Source: Sphingomonas sp.
Lineage (GTDB): Bacteria; Pseudomonadota; Alphaproteobacteria; Sphingomonadales; Sphingomonadaceae
Assembly (NCBI RefSeq): GCF_019746665.1
Contig: NZ_JAIERS010000006.1
Coordinates: 207,432 to 271,431, forward strand
Reading direction: 5' to 3'
Length of the DNA stretch: 64,000 nucleotides
The stretch's first letter is position 1, and every line of letters starts with the position of its first letter. Positions 17,729 through 27,220 of the stretch are shown piece by piece. A model generated the notes under the pieces. The model saw only the letters and a list, made by a program, of their open reading frames with translations, made no database searches and was not told the origin of the DNA. Made by a program: the position numbers and the translations under genes.

Positions 17729-18457
17729 CTACGGGTCGACCGACCGAGCGGGGTCCAGCCGACGGCGCCCGCGTCGCAAGCTTCGCTCCAGATGCATCCG
17801 CGCCGCGCGCTTGGCGGCGCCAACGTCTTGCTTGCGGATCGCTTCCACCAGCCGCCGGTGTTCGCCCTGGATCGTGCGCAGATAAGCGGCGCGGGCGGCG
17901 GCCTGTTCCTCTCCGGTGGCGACGTTTCGCCGTGGCACCAGGCTCGCGCCCAGAAACTCGATGATGCGCACGAAATACTGGTTGTGCGTGGCATGGGCGA
18001 TCGCGTTGTGCATGGCGATGTCGGCCGCGACGCCATCGCCCCCCAGCCGCAAGTCCTCCTCGATCGCGGCCACGGCATTGTCGATGGCGACAAGGTCATC
18101 GCCGGTCCGGCGTTCGGCCGCGAGCCCCGCCATCTCGGTTTCGATCGCGATCCGCAGTTCGAGCAGACGAAGCACGTCCTCAAGGTCGGCGAGTTCCGTC
18201 GCGCTGACCTGAAAAGCCTGTGGCGCGCTGCGCACGAACACGCCCGAGCCTTGCCGGGCCTCGACCCAGCCTTCGGCCGAAAGGCGGGCGATCGCTTCGC
18301 GGACCACGGTGCGGCTGATGCCAAGCTCGGCAACAAGCGCGCGTTCTGGTGGCAGCCGGTCGCCACGGGCCAGTTCGCCGCTGCGGATCCGCTCTCGCAA
18401 CAGTTCGACAAGGTCGGCGGCCATCGATCGCCGTGCCGGCATCTTCAGTGCTTCCAT
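17729..18457 (-). CDS. GntR-family (FadR subfamily) regulator of the uronate locus
   Basis: 242-residue regulator. The winged HTH at about residues 14-75 contains GDRLPPERALVAELGISRTVVREAIARL and the wing QGSGVFVR. A C-terminal all-helical FCD domain (about 95-230) follows, with the metal/ligand residues seen as ...DIAMHNAIAHATHN... and ...EHRRLVEAI.... FadR-type members in such clusters usually sense sugar acids or pathway intermediates such as KDG. It is divergent from the GH105-symporter-kduI-kduD-kdgK operon, and the gap contains the TTGGTATGATGAC element shared with the second regulator's gap at 27221. It most likely represses the catabolic operon. The inducer is not known from sequence. 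Confidence 0.9.
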   Translation of the reverse strand: MEALKMPARRSMAADLVELLRERIRSGELARGDRLPPERALVAELGISRTVVREAIARLSAEGWVEARQGSGVFVRSAPQAFQVSATELADLEDVLRLLELRIAIETEMAGLAAERRTGDDLVAIDNAVAAIEEDLRLGGDGVAADIAMHNAIAHATHNQYFVRIIEFLGASLVPRRNVATGEEQAAARAAYLRTIQGEHRRLVEAIRKQDVGAAKRAARMHLERSLRRGRRRLDPARSVDP

Positions 18458-18522
18458 GACCCTCGCTCGATGATAATGCGTGTGAAACTACCCGGCGGAA
18501 CAGCCTGCGTCACGACTTAAGA

Positions 18523-18555
18523 TTGGTATGATGACATTATCAGCAGTGGACAGGG
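18523..18555 (+). promoter_or_regulatory. Probable GntR operator overlapping an extended -10, copy 1
   Basis: TTGGTATGATGAC (18523-18535) followed by ATTATCA, and 24 bases from its start TGGACAGGG (18547-18555). TGGTATGAT reads as an extended -10 box. The same block recurs at 27221-27255, also in a gap between a FadR-type regulator and a catabolic or transport operon. The placement supports a repressor site covering the promoter. Confidence 0.6.
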
Positions 18556-18598
18556 CGGCATTTGCCCGATAACGATGGGCGGCGTTGGGAGAGTGACT

Positions 18599-19723
18599 GT
18601 GGCGTCCATACAAGCGACGGGTTCCAACCCCGCCCGGCACGATCATGCCGCGTTGCAGGCGTTGCTCGATCGGCTGATCGGCGCGCTGATCGGCATTCGT
18701 GACGAAGACAGCGCGTTCCTGGTCGGTATCGTCGATGGTCGGCGATACGACATCAAGAGCTGGGACGTTTGGGACTGGACTCAGGGGGTCGGGCTCTATG
18801 GGCTGGTGCGGACCCATGAGCGGACCGGCGACGCGAACACGCTCGATCTTGTCCGGTCGTGGTTCGGCGCGCGGCTCGCCGAGCCGCCGCCGCCGCGCAC
18901 GATCAACACGGTGGCGCCGGTCTATGCGCTCGCTCACCTGGCGGCCGCGGATGGCGATGCCGCCCTGCGGGCGCTCGCCGCCGACTGGGCGGCGTGGGTG
19001 ATGAACGATCTGCCCCGTACCACCGAGGGTGGGTTCCAGCATATTGTCGTCGATCATCGCAACGAAGGCCAGCTGTGGGACGACAGCTTGATGATGACCG
19101 CGTTGCCGCTGGCGCGCGCCGGGCTGCTGCTAAACCGCCCAGATTATGTCGAGGAAGCGGTGCGGCAATTCCTCGTCCACACCAAATATCTCGCCGATCG
19201 TGCCACCGGCCTGTGGTTCCACGGCTGGTCATTCGTCACACGCGATCATCTGTCGGCGGCGTTATGGGCACGTGGCAACAGCTGGGTGACGATGGCGATC
19301 CCCGATCTGATTGAACTGATCGATCTGCCCCGCGATGGCGCGGTTGGCGCGTTCCTGATCGAAACGCTGCGCGCCCAGGTGGCGGCGCTCGCGGCGTGCC
19401 AGCGCGATGACGGGCTGTGGCCGACCCTGCTCGATGATCCGGACAGCTATGGCGAAGCCTCCGCGACGGCGGGCTTCGCCTATGGCATCCTGAAGGGGGT
19501 CCGGCTCGGCCTGCTCGATCCAAGCTATGCCCCATGCGGCGCGCGGGCGCTCGACGCGGTGGTCGCCAATATCGATCCGGTCACCGGCGCGCTTGGCAAT
19601 GTCTCGTTCGGCACCCCCATTTTCGCGACTCGCGAGGAATATGCGCGGGTTCCGCTCACCACCATGCCCTATGGACAGGCAATGGCGATCCTCGCGCTCG
19701 ACGAGGGATTGCGCGCCGCATGA
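18599..19723 (+). CDS. GH105-type unsaturated uronyl hydrolase
   Basis: 374-residue (alpha/alpha)6-barrel hydrolase with no signal peptide, so cytoplasmic. GH105/GH88 enzymes hydrate the 4,5 double bond of unsaturated galacturonyl or glucuronyl residues left by lyases, releasing 4-deoxy-L-threo-5-hexosulose uronate. Family motifs seen are SWDVWDWTQGVGLYGL, the catalytic-aspartate box GQLWDDSLMM, HGWSF, WARGNSWVTMAI, and EASATAGFAYGIL. The GTG at 18599 has GGGAGAG about 7 bases upstream; ATG at 18575 is an alternative. It is first in a five-gene operon where every gene overlaps the next (GH105-symporter-kduI-kduD-kdgK), so its product feeds directly into KduI. Glucuronyl versus galacturonyl preference cannot be decided. 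Confidence 0.88.
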   Translation: MASIQATGSNPARHDHAALQALLDRLIGALIGIRDEDSAFLVGIVDGRRYDIKSWDVWDWTQGVGLYGLVRTHERTGDANTLDLVRSWFGARLAEPPPPRTINTVAPVYALAHLAAADGDAALRALAADWAAWVMNDLPRTTEGGFQHIVVDHRNEGQLWDDSLMMTALPLARAGLLLNRPDYVEEAVRQFLVHTKYLADRATGLWFHGWSFVTRDHLSAALWARGNSWVTMAIPDLIELIDLPRDGAVGAFLIETLRAQVAALAACQRDDGLWPTLLDDPDSYGEASATAGFAYGILKGVRLGLLDPSYAPCGARALDAVVANIDPVTGALGNVSFGTPIFATREEYARVPLTTMPYGQAMAILALDEGLRAA

Positions 19724-21201
19724 CGCGCCGCATCGGCCCGTCGACCTATGTCGCTTATGGCGCCGCCGACATGTTCGGCTCGGGCGCGATGGCGGTGATC
19801 AACAGCTGGGTGCTGTTCTTCTACACCAGCTTCTGCGGGCTCACCGCGCTGCAGGCGACGGCGATCTTCGGCATCGCGCGCATTCTCGACGCGGTGAGCG
19901 GCACCGTCATCGGTCATTGGTCCGATGTGATCGGCGCGACGTGGATCGGGCGGCGGTTCGGGCGGCGGCGGGCGTTCCTGCTGCTGTCGCTGCCGCTGAT
20001 GCCGTGCTTCGCGCTGATGTGGGTGAGCGGGCAGAGCTTTCTCTACTATCTCGCCACCTATCTGTTCTTCGAAGTGCTCTACGCAAGCGTGCTCATCCCC
20101 TATGAGACGCTGGCGGCGGAAATGACCGACGATTATCGCGTGCGCGCGCGACTTGCCGGCGCGCGGATCCTCACCGGCCAGGCCGCGGTCTTCCTGTCGA
20201 GCATCCTGCCGGCCTGGATCACCGGCGGCAAGGCGGCGGCGACCGCGCACACTTTCTTCCTGATGGGCGCGATCTTCTCCGCGATCTTCATCGCCTCGGT
20301 GCTGGTGACCTATCTGTTCACCTGGGAGCGCGAGCGCACCGCGCCGCCGCCGCGGCTTGGGCTCGGCGACCTGCTGCGCAATGCCGGATCGACCTTTCGC
20401 ATCCGCGCCTTCCGGCAGCATCTGGGGGTTTATCTCGGCGGCTTCACCGCGAACGACGTGGCGGCGGCGACCTTCACCTACTTCATCGTGTTCGTGGTGG
20501 GGGGCAGCGTCGCGCAGGCATCACTGCTGCTGGGGGTGATGACAGCGGCGCAGTTTGCTTCGGTGATCGTGTTCACCTGGCTGACCACGCGGATCGGGCC
20601 GGCCCGCGCCTTTCAGCTGGCGGCATCGGCGTCGATCGCGGGCTTGCTGCTGATGACGGTGGTGGTTTTGGTGCCGATGCCGATCGCGCCGCTCGCCGCG
20701 TTGCTGCCAGTGGTCGTCGTCGCAGGGTTCGGGCGTGGGGGCATCGTCTACGTCCCGTGGCACAGCTATAACTACATCGCCGATGTCGACGAGATCGTCA
20801 CCACGCGCCGCCGCGAAGGCGTGTTCGCGGGGGTGATGACGATGGTACGCAAGGCGGTGGGTGCCGCCGCGATCGCGCTGGTTGGGCTGTTGCTCGATGC
20901 GTTCGGCTTCGTCCCGCAGGCGACCGCGCAACCGGCGAGCGCGCGGACCGCGATCATGCTCGCGCTGGTGGTCGTGCCGGTCGTGTCGATGCTGCTGGGG
21001 ATGCTGGTATCGCGCCGGTTCATCCTCGGCCCCGCCAGCCATGCGGTGCTGATGGACGAGATCGCCCGGCTGCGCGGCGGCGATCGCCGCCCGCCCGCCG
21101 ACGATGTGGCCCCGGTGATCAGCGGGCTGACCGGCGTCGGCAACGACCGGCTCTGGGCGGGCCAACTCGACCTTCGACCCCTTCAAGCGGAGAGACGCTG
21201 A
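19720..21201 (+). CDS. GPH/MFS sugar symporter for (unsaturated) uronides
   Basis: 493-residue inner-membrane transporter of the glycoside-pentoside-hexuronide:cation symporter family (MFS_2), with about twelve hydrophobic helices. Recognisable parts are the N-terminal [20 protein letters not shown], the motif [23 protein letters not shown] in the first cytoplasmic loop, and [22 protein letters not shown]. Known members carry melibiose, glucuronides and unsaturated oligogalacturonides with Na+ or H+. The ATG overlaps the GH105 stop by 4 bases and its stop overlaps the kduI start (TGATG). Import of unsaturated di- or oligosaccharides for GH105 is the obvious role, inferred from context. Confidence 0.9.
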   Translation: MTRRIGPSTYVAYGAADMFGSGAMAVINSWVLFFYTSFCGLTALQATAIFGIARILDAVSGTVIGHWSDVIGATWIGRRFGRRRAFLLLSLPLMPCFALMWVSGQSFLYYLATYLFFEVLYASVLIPYETLAAEMTDDYRVRARLAGARILTGQAAVFLSSILPAWITGGKAAATAHTFFLMGAIFSAIFIASVLVTYLFTWERERTAPPPRLGLGDLLRNAGSTFRIRAFRQHLGVYLGGFTANDVAAATFTYFIVFVVGGSVAQASLLLGVMTAAQFASVIVFTWLTTRIGPARAFQLAASASIAGLLLMTVVVLVPMPIAPLAALLPVVVVAGFGRGGIVYVPWHSYNYIADVDEIVTTRRREGVFAGVMTMVRKAVGAAAIALVGLLLDAFGFVPQATAQPASARTAIMLALVVVPVVSMLLGMLVSRRFILGPASHAVLMDEIARLRGGDRRPPADDVAPVISGLTGVGNDRLWAGQLDLRPLQAERR

Positions 21202-22040
21202 TGTTCGAACGAAGCTATTACGCCACCCATCCCGACATGATGGAATGCGTGTCGAACGACGAGCTGCGCGACCGCTATCTGATCCAGCATCTGTTCCGGC
21301 CGGGCGAATGCGTGCTGTACTACACCCATGCCGATCGCTTCGTGATCGGCGGGGTCGCGGTGGCGGACGCGCCGGTGGCGCTGCCGGCGCAGGCCGAGCC
21401 GCCCTCGGCCGCCGGGCATCCGTTTCTCGAACGGCGCGAGCTGGCGATCGTCAATGTCGGCGCGGGGGACGGCGCGGTGACGGTGGACGGCGAAGCCTTC
21501 ACGCTGGCGAGCAAGGATTGCCTCTACGTCACGATGGGGGCGAAGGAGGTGGTGTTTTCGGGCGCGGGCGCGCGCTTCTATCTCGCCTCCTGCCCGGCGC
21601 ACAAAACCTTCGCCACCCGCAAGCTGTCGATCGCCGACGCCAATGCGCTCGAACGCGGCAGCCGGGAGGAATCGAACGAGCGTACCATCTACCAGCTCGT
21701 CATCCCCGGCGTGTGCGATTCAGCGCAACTGGTTATGGGGCTGACGGTGCTGAAGCCCGGCAGCGTGTGGAACACGATGCCGCCGCACATCCATGAGCGC
21801 CGCAGCGAGATTTACTTCTACTTCGATCTGCCTAATCCCAACGACCGCGTGTTCCATTACATGGGCGCGGGCGAGGCGATGCGGCACATCGTGATGGCCA
21901 ACGAGGAAGCGGTGATCAGTCCGCCCTGGTCGATCCACATGGGATCGGGCACCCGCGCTTATGCCTTCATCTGGGCGATGGCGGGCGAGAACCAGGATTA
22001 TACCGACATGGCGGTGCTCGACATCTGCCAGCTGGCCTGA
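21201..22040 (+). CDS. kduI: 5-dehydro-4-deoxy-D-glucuronate isomerase KduI
   Basis: 279-residue cupin-fold isomerase that converts 4-deoxy-L-threo-5-hexosulose uronate to 3-deoxy-D-glycero-2,5-hexodiulosonate. The zinc ligands are at family positions: His196 and His198 (MPPHIHERR), Glu203 (SEIYFYF) and His246 (PPWSIHMG). The C-terminal [16 protein letters not shown] is near invariant in KduI. Length equals the E. coli enzyme (278 aa). The start overlaps the symporter stop (TGATG) and the stop overlaps kduD the same way. It acts directly after GH105 in the pathway. Confidence 0.97.
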   Translation: MFERSYYATHPDMMECVSNDELRDRYLIQHLFRPGECVLYYTHADRFVIGGVAVADAPVALPAQAEPPSAAGHPFLERRELAIVNVGAGDGAVTVDGEAFTLASKDCLYVTMGAKEVVFSGAGARFYLASCPAHKTFATRKLSIADANALERGSREESNERTIYQLVIPGVCDSAQLVMGLTVLKPGSVWNTMPPHIHERRSEIYFYFDLPNPNDRVFHYMGAGEAMRHIVMANEEAVISPPWSIHMGSGTRAYAFIWAMAGENQDYTDMAVLDICQLA

Positions 22041-22795
22041 TGCGGAACCCGTTCGATCTGAGCGGCAAGGCCGCGATCGTCACCGGCGCCAACACCGGCA
22101 TCGGCCAGGCGATCGCCGTCGCGCTTGCCGAGGCGGGCGCCGATATCGCCTGTGTCGGCCGCACGCCCGCCGAGGAGACGGCGGCGCGGATTCGCGACCT
22201 CGGCGGCCGGGCCGCGATCATCAGCGCTGACCTGTCGACCATCGAGCCGGTCGGCCGGGTGGTTCAGGAAACGATCGCGCGGCTGGGCAGGCTCGACATT
22301 CTCGTCAACAATGCCGGCATCATCCGCCGCGCCGATGCGGTGGACTTCACCGAGGCCGATTGGGACGCGGTGGTCGATACCAATTTGAAAAGCGTGTTCT
22401 TCCTCTGCCAGGCCGCCGGCCGCCATATGATCGCGCAAAGGGCGGGCAAGATCATCAACATCGCCTCGATGCTCACCTTCCAGGGCGGCATCCGGGTGCC
22501 GAGCTATACGGCGTCCAAATCGGGGATTGGCGGGCTCACCAAGCTGCTCGCCAATGAATGGGCGGGGCAGGGCGTCAACGTCAACGCGATCGCGCCGGGC
22601 TATATCGCGACCAACAATACGGCGGCGCTCCAGGCCGACGAGGCGCGCAATCGGGCAATCCTGGAGCGCATCCCCGCTGGCCGCTGGGGCGCCGCCAGCG
22701 ATCTCGGCGGCGCGGCGGTGTTCCTTGCCTCGTCGGCCGCCGATTACGTGCAGGGGCACATCCTCGCGGTCGATGGCGGCTGGCTCGCGCGATGA
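22040..22795 (+). CDS. kduD: 2-dehydro-3-deoxy-D-gluconate 5-dehydrogenase KduD
   Basis: 251-residue short-chain dehydrogenase that reduces 3-deoxy-2,5-hexodiulosonate to 2-keto-3-deoxygluconate. It has the TGANTGIG cofactor motif at residues 15-22, NNAG at 90-93, and catalytic Ser143, Tyr156 and Lys160 (SYTASKSG). The N-terminus NPFDLSGKAAIVTGANTGIG and the C-terminus DYVQGHILAVDGGWLAR are typical of KduD. It is translationally coupled to kduI upstream and kdgK downstream (ATGA overlap at 22792). Confidence is high because of its position between these genes. Confidence 0.95.
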   Translation: MRNPFDLSGKAAIVTGANTGIGQAIAVALAEAGADIACVGRTPAEETAARIRDLGGRAAIISADLSTIEPVGRVVQETIARLGRLDILVNNAGIIRRADAVDFTEADWDAVVDTNLKSVFFLCQAAGRHMIAQRAGKIINIASMLTFQGGIRVPSYTASKSGIGGLTKLLANEWAGQGVNVNAIAPGYIATNNTAALQADEARNRAILERIPAGRWGAASDLGGAAVFLASSAADYVQGHILAVDGGWLAR

Positions 22796-23799
22796 GCCGG
22801 CTGCTCGCCTTTGGCGAAATCATGCTCCGCCTGTCGCCGCCGGGGCGCGAGCTGCTGTTGCAGACGCCCAAGCTCGACGTCTGGGTGGCGGGCGCCGAGG
22901 CCAATGTCGCGACCCAGCTCTCGCGGTTGGGGCACGACGTTGGCTTCGCGAGCGCGGTGCCCGACAATGACCTTGGCCGCGCGGCGATCGCCACCTTGCG
23001 CGGCCACGGCATCGACACCAGCGGCATCGCGCTGCGGGGCGACCGGATGGGGCTGTACTTCGTCACCTCGGGCGCCGGAATGCGCGCGACCGAGGTGATT
23101 TATGACCGCGCCCACAGCGCCTTCGCCGAGACCCCGGCGGCGGCGTGGGATTGGGAGACGCTGCTCGCCGGTGTCGACCACCTGCATCTTTCGGGCATCA
23201 CGCCCGCGCTGGGGCCGGTTCCGGCCGCGAGCGCGCTGGCGGCGGTCCGCGCGGCGCGTGCACGCGGCATCGCCATTTCGTTCGACGGCAACTACCGCGC
23301 GAAGCTGTGGGAGCGGTGGGACGGCAACCCGCGCACGATCCTGCGCGGGTTGGTCGAGCACGCGACGATCCTGTTCGGCACCCACCGCGATATCGCCCTG
23401 CTGCTCGACCAGGCATTTGCGGGTGATGGCGCGGCGCGGCGGCGAGCGGCGGCCGAGGCGACCTTCGCGGCTTTTCCCCGCTTGCAGCTGATCGCCTCGA
23501 CCGCGCGGCATGTCGAAAGCGTCGATCGCCACCGCCTTTCCGCGCGGATCGACACCCGCGACGGCGCCGTCCAGACCGAAGACGTGGTGGTCACGGGCAT
23601 TGTCGACCGGATCGGCGGCGGCGATGCGTTCGCGGCAGGCGTGCTCCATCGTCTGCGCTCGGGCGGCGACATCGCCGGGGCCGCGCGTGACGGGCTGGCG
23701 CTCGCCGTGCTGAAACATTCGCTGCCCGGCGACGCGGGGTTGTTCCGCCAGCCCGATCTCGACGCCTATCTCGCGGGCGGGCTCGACGTCCGCCGATAG
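22792..23799 (+). CDS. kdgK: 2-keto-3-deoxygluconate kinase KdgK (PfkB family)
   Basis: 335-residue ribokinase-fold enzyme that phosphorylates KDG to KDPG for Entner-Doudoroff cleavage. It opens with LLAFGEIMLRLSPPG, the KdgK-type N-terminus. GAEANVATQLSRLGHDVGFASAVPDND is the PfkB signature-1 region. The C-terminal ATP/anion-hole motif IGGGDAFAAGVLH carries the catalytic aspartate. The ATG at 22792 overlaps the kduD stop; much longer upstream in-frame reading would lie inside kduD. The 3' end overlaps the convergent ROK kinase gene by 34 bases. A KDPG aldolase gene is not in the window. Confidence 0.93.
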   Translation: MSRLLAFGEIMLRLSPPGRELLLQTPKLDVWVAGAEANVATQLSRLGHDVGFASAVPDNDLGRAAIATLRGHGIDTSGIALRGDRMGLYFVTSGAGMRATEVIYDRAHSAFAETPAAAWDWETLLAGVDHLHLSGITPALGPVPAASALAAVRAARARGIAISFDGNYRAKLWERWDGNPRTILRGLVEHATILFGTHRDIALLLDQAFAGDGAARRRAAAEATFAAFPRLQLIASTARHVESVDRHRLSARIDTRDGAVQTEDVVVTGIVDRIGGGDAFAAGVLHRLRSGGDIAGAARDGLALAVLKHSLPGDAGLFRQPDLDAYLAGGLDVRR

Positions 23800-24716
23800 C
23801 CGACGCTGGCTTCGGCCGCGACGCGCATCCCGCGTCGCTGCTCCAGCGCGTCGCGGGCGAGCAGCAGGGCGCCGAGCGCGCCGGAACGGGTGCCCAGCGC
23901 GGCGGGCGTAATGATCCCCGTAGGGCCGCCACGCGCGGCGGTGACCGAGGTGTAGGTTCCGATCAGGTCGCCCATCGTCTGACGGGCACGATGGGCCAGG
24001 ATCTCGCGCGTGCCGATGCCGCCGCCCAGCACCACACGGTCCACCCCGGCCAACAGCACGCACAGATGCGCCAGGTGGCCGACATAGTGGCCGAGCACGC
24101 GCCACGCGTCGTGATCGTCGGCAAGCTGTTCCGCCCCACATTGCCATCGCGCGCGGATCGCCGCCGCCGATACCAGCCCTTCCAGACAGGCGCCGTGATG
24201 CGGGCACGTTCCGGCGAAGGCGCGATCGACGGGGGCGATCGGCACGAAGATATGGCCGCCCTCGGCTTGCATCAGCCCGTGGGCAGGCTGTCCGTCCACC
24301 AGCATCCCGACCCCAACGCCCGTGCCGATCGTCACATAAGCGGTGGCGCGGCAACCGCGCGCGGCGCCCCACGTCTGCTCGGCCATCGCCGCAGCGACAA
24401 CATCGGACTCGATGGTGATCGGCACGTTCAGGGCGTCGCGGAGGGGCGTCACCAGATCGACATGGGACCAGCCGGGCTTGGGGGTGATGAGCAGGCGGCC
24501 ATGGTCGGCGCTCGATCGATCGCTGACGACGGGGCCGAAGCTGCCGATCCCGATGGTGTCGATCGGGCCGCGCGCGGCGAACCAGGCCGCCACCGCGGCC
24601 AATGTTTCCGCCGGACGGGTCGTCGGCACCCGATGTTCGTCCTCGATCAGATCGGGGCCGGTGCCGATCATCAGCTTGAAGGTCGTGCCGCCGGCGTCGA
24701 TCCCGCCCAGGCGCAT
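23766..24716 (-). CDS. ROK-family sugar kinase (fructokinase/glucokinase-like)
   Basis: 316-residue ROK kinase without an N-terminal HTH, so an enzyme rather than a repressor. The phosphate-binding loop GGIDAGGTTFKLMIG and the catalytic region (ITIESDVVAAAMAEQ...) are present. The zinc motif reads CPHHGACLEGL, the CxxHGxCLEG form found in ROK fructokinases/mannokinases rather than the CxCGxxGCxE form. It phosphorylates a free hexose with ATP. The ATG at 24716 overlaps the stop of the Tat-exported protein gene (TGATG), so it belongs to the regulator-Tat protein-kinase operon. Its presence suggests the polymer also yields a neutral hexose, which is inference. Confidence 0.88.
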   Translation of the reverse strand: MRLGGIDAGGTTFKLMIGTGPDLIEDEHRVPTTRPAETLAAVAAWFAARGPIDTIGIGSFGPVVSDRSSADHGRLLITPKPGWSHVDLVTPLRDALNVPITIESDVVAAAMAEQTWGAARGCRATAYVTIGTGVGVGMLVDGQPAHGLMQAEGGHIFVPIAPVDRAFAGTCPHHGACLEGLVSAAAIRARWQCGAEQLADDHDAWRVLGHYVGHLAHLCVLLAGVDRVVLGGGIGTREILAHRARQTMGDLIGTYTSVTAARGGPTGIITPAALGTRSGALGALLLARDALEQRRGMRVAAEASVGYRRTSSPPAR

Positions 24717-26470
24717 CAGGAAATCCGCTCCTGAACGGGCGGCGCCGCGACCGGGGCGACCAGATCGAGTCCGCCCCAGCTGACCTTGCGGCGTCCGCCA
24801 ACCGGCCGACCGACGAGCACGGCGGCGGTCGACGGCGCGGCCGCCGCCGGCAGCAGCTCGATCGCGAGCGGGATCGAGGTGGGTCCGAGCCTGGTCGGCG
24901 CGATCGTGCCGCCAAGGGGAACGACATAGTCGAGATAGACCTCGTCCTTGCCGCTCGAGACGCGCCAGGCGCCCTTGTCGGTTGCGCCATCCCACAACAC
25001 CGGCCCCATATGCACCACCGCCTGCCAGCCGAACGCCGACAGCCGCACCGCATAGGGGCCGAGCGCCTGCGCCCGCGCGCCGGCGACCGAGAGCACGACG
25101 CGCAGCCGCAACTCCTGCCCTTTGAACGTGCCGTCGGGGGAGCGATCGATCGAAATGTGCCAATCGCCCGATCCCGCGATCGGGTGCGCGCTCAGCAGCA
25201 CGCGCGGTCCTTTTTGGGTCGCGACCATGCCGAACGACGCAAAGTCGCGCCCGTCCTTCAAGCAACGCACCCTCAGCACGGCGGGTGCGGCCGGCCCCTG
25301 CCAATAGCCGATGAGCGGGTGGCGCTGCACCCAGAACCCTTCGGCGCTCGCGCTTCCCAGGCAAGCCTCGCGGGAGAGCCAGGTTGTGCCATAGACCGAC
25401 GCCGTGTCGTCCGCCGCCCGGATGAACCGCTGCCGCACCTCGGATTCGGCGCCGGCCAAGGCCGCGAAGCGCGGTAGCAGCGCTTCGGGGCAGGGTAGCA
25501 TCGCCTCGCGCGGCGCGATGCCGTTCGGGGCGCCGGGACGCAGCGCCCGCCCGATCCGGGCCGAAATCGCGTCGAGCGCCTCATTCGGGGTGCGGTCATG
25601 GTAGCCCCGCGCATGGGGGCCTGCCCATTGCACCGTGCCGGGGTGCCAATGGCTCGCGATCACCTGCCAGGCGATCTGGCGCAGCGCCTCGGCCGCATCG
25701 CGGGCGGCCGCGTCCCTCGCGTAGCTGAGAACCGAGTCGAACTCCTCGAGCGCGACGATCGTGTAGGTTGGGCTGTTATACTCGTTGAAAGAACCCTGCT
25801 CGCGCGTGTGATCGAGCAGGCGTTGCAGCCGCTCCCGGCCATAGGCGATCAGGTCCGGCGCATCGAGCAATTCGCCCGCGATCAGCGCCACCCGCCCCCC
25901 CATCGCCGCGATGTTGGTATAGCTGGGGCCGACATTACGCTTCACGATGGCGCGGGCGGCGCGACCCGTGGCGACCGCGATCTGGCGCTTGATGTCTGGG
26001 GACAGGCGGTCGGCATGGCGGTTCACCGCCGTCGTCAGCCGCGCGCCGTTGAAATCGGCCCAATTGAGATCGGGCGGCGCCATCTTCGCCAGCGGCTCTT
26101 CGAGATAATAGGGCCAGACGCCGAAGGTCAGGCTGGCGGGATCGACGTCCTGCAGCGCGATGACCTTGGCGATCACGCTCTCGGCGCGGGCGCGCGCGCC
26201 GGCATCGCCCGTATCGAGCAGGCGCAGCGCATAATCGAGATTGGCGCGCGTGGCGTGGACCCAGGTTCCGCGCACCATCGTCGTTGAATAGCCCGGCCCC
26301 GCCGAAGGTTCGCCGACCAGTCCGACATCGGCGTCCCACCGTCGCCCTTTGCCGACGACGTCGGGCACGGCATCGGCGGCCCAAACGGGCATCGCGAGCG
26401 CCAGACCTCCCGCCGTCAGGCCACTAGCGACCACGTCGCGCCGGGTGGGCGTACCCCGTTCCTTGCTCAT
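24716..26470 (-). CDS. Tat-exported protein of unknown family, candidate polysaccharide-active enzyme
   Basis: 584-residue protein I do not recognise with certainty. The N-terminus has a twin-arginine signal (TRRDVVASGLTAGGLALAMPVWAADA). Residues about 55-330 look helical, like an (alpha/alpha) toroid, with conspicuous polar motifs YTNIAAMGGRVALIAGELL, GSFNEYNSPTYTIVALEEF and QWAGPHARGYHDRTPNEAL. The rest looks beta-rich with many short strands. This layout resembles toroid plus beta-sandwich lyases (PL8/PL21/heparinase II-III type), but no diagnostic motif proves it. It is coupled on both sides (ATGA with the regulator, TGATG with the ROK kinase) inside the uronate locus. A periplasmic lyase or hydrolase acting on the same polymer is the best guess. 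Confidence 0.7.
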   Translation of the reverse strand: MSKERGTPTRRDVVASGLTAGGLALAMPVWAADAVPDVVGKGRRWDADVGLVGEPSAGPGYSTTMVRGTWVHATRANLDYALRLLDTGDAGARARAESVIAKVIALQDVDPASLTFGVWPYYLEEPLAKMAPPDLNWADFNGARLTTAVNRHADRLSPDIKRQIAVATGRAARAIVKRNVGPSYTNIAAMGGRVALIAGELLDAPDLIAYGRERLQRLLDHTREQGSFNEYNSPTYTIVALEEFDSVLSYARDAAARDAAEALRQIAWQVIASHWHPGTVQWAGPHARGYHDRTPNEALDAISARIGRALRPGAPNGIAPREAMLPCPEALLPRFAALAGAESEVRQRFIRAADDTASVYGTTWLSREACLGSASAEGFWVQRHPLIGYWQGPAAPAVLRVRCLKDGRDFASFGMVATQKGPRVLLSAHPIAGSGDWHISIDRSPDGTFKGQELRLRVVLSVAGARAQALGPYAVRLSAFGWQAVVHMGPVLWDGATDKGAWRVSSGKDEVYLDYVVPLGGTIAPTRLGPTSIPLAIELLPAAAAPSTAAVLVGRPVGGRRKVSWGGLDLVAPVAAPPVQERIS

Positions 26471-27162
26471 TGCAGCGTCCCTGTAAAAAGCGCGGCGGGC
26501 CTCGCTCGTGCCCCGCGACGCAAATGGCGCCGCGTCGCCGATCGCGCAGCTTCACGATCCCCCCGGGCGATCGCCTCGACGATCGCGAGGTGCTCCGCGG
26601 CCAATGCCTTGGCCTCCCGCGACCACGCTTCGCCCTCCTGCGCCGCCATGGGCGGAACGGCAAGTTCGCCGAGAAGCGCCAGGAAGCGCTCGAAATAGGG
26701 ATTGGCCGAGGCGATCGCGATCGCCGCGTGCAGCGAGCGATCGGCGGCGGCGGCCGCCACCCCGTCGCGCGCGGTCGCCGCTGCATCGATCATCGCGAGC
26801 CAGTGGCGCAGATGGGCGATGTCGGCCGCCGAACGACGCTCGGCGGCGAGGCCGGCCATTTCGACCTCGACCGCCAGCCGCAGTTCCATCATGTCCGCGA
26901 TGTCGGCCTCGGCACGCTGATCTTGCGGCAGGGCAAAGCTGATTCCCTGGGCGCGCACGAAGGTGCCCAGGCCGTGCCGGATTTCGATACGCCCGGCGGC
27001 GATCAGGCGCGCGATCGCCTCCCGCACCACGCCGGCGCTGCACCCGAAGGTCGCGGCGATCTGGTGAAGGGTCGGCAAGCGGTCGCCAGGCGACCAGACG
27101 CCTTGATCCAGCTGCTCGATCAATAACCGTTCCAGCCTGTGCGATAACGGCGCATTCGACAT
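26467..27162 (-). CDS. Second GntR-family (FadR subfamily) regulator
   Basis: 231-residue paralogue of the regulator at 17729. The HTH at about residues 8-72 contains GDRLPTLHQIAATFGCSAGVVREAIARL and the wing HGLGTFVR. The FCD domain follows, with the same MELRLAVEVEMAGLAAERRS segment that occurs as LELRIAIETEMAGLAAERRT in the first regulator. It is divergent from the TonB receptor-lyase operon, and the gap holds the second copy of the TTGGTATGATGAC element. It heads its own operon with the Tat-exported protein and ROK kinase (4-base overlap at 26467). The ATG at 27162 is clear; a much longer in-frame reading upstream is antisense to the receptor gene. Confidence 0.9.
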   Translation of the reverse strand: MSNAPLSHRLERLLIEQLDQGVWSPGDRLPTLHQIAATFGCSAGVVREAIARLIAAGRIEIRHGLGTFVRAQGISFALPQDQRAEADIADMMELRLAVEVEMAGLAAERRSAADIAHLRHWLAMIDAAATARDGVAAAAADRSLHAAIAIASANPYFERFLALLGELAVPPMAAQEGEAWSREAKALAAEHLAIVEAIARGDREAARSATRRHLRRGARARPAALFTGTLQ

Positions 27163-27220
27163 TGGGCCTGCTCTCCCGAAACGCCAACTAGCGCCTGCGC
27201 ACGCGCTCGTCATCCAGAAA

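Noticed and set aside
23766..24716. ROK protein as a transcriptional repressor
   Set aside because: It lacks the N-terminal HTH of ROK repressors and retains kinase and zinc motifs.
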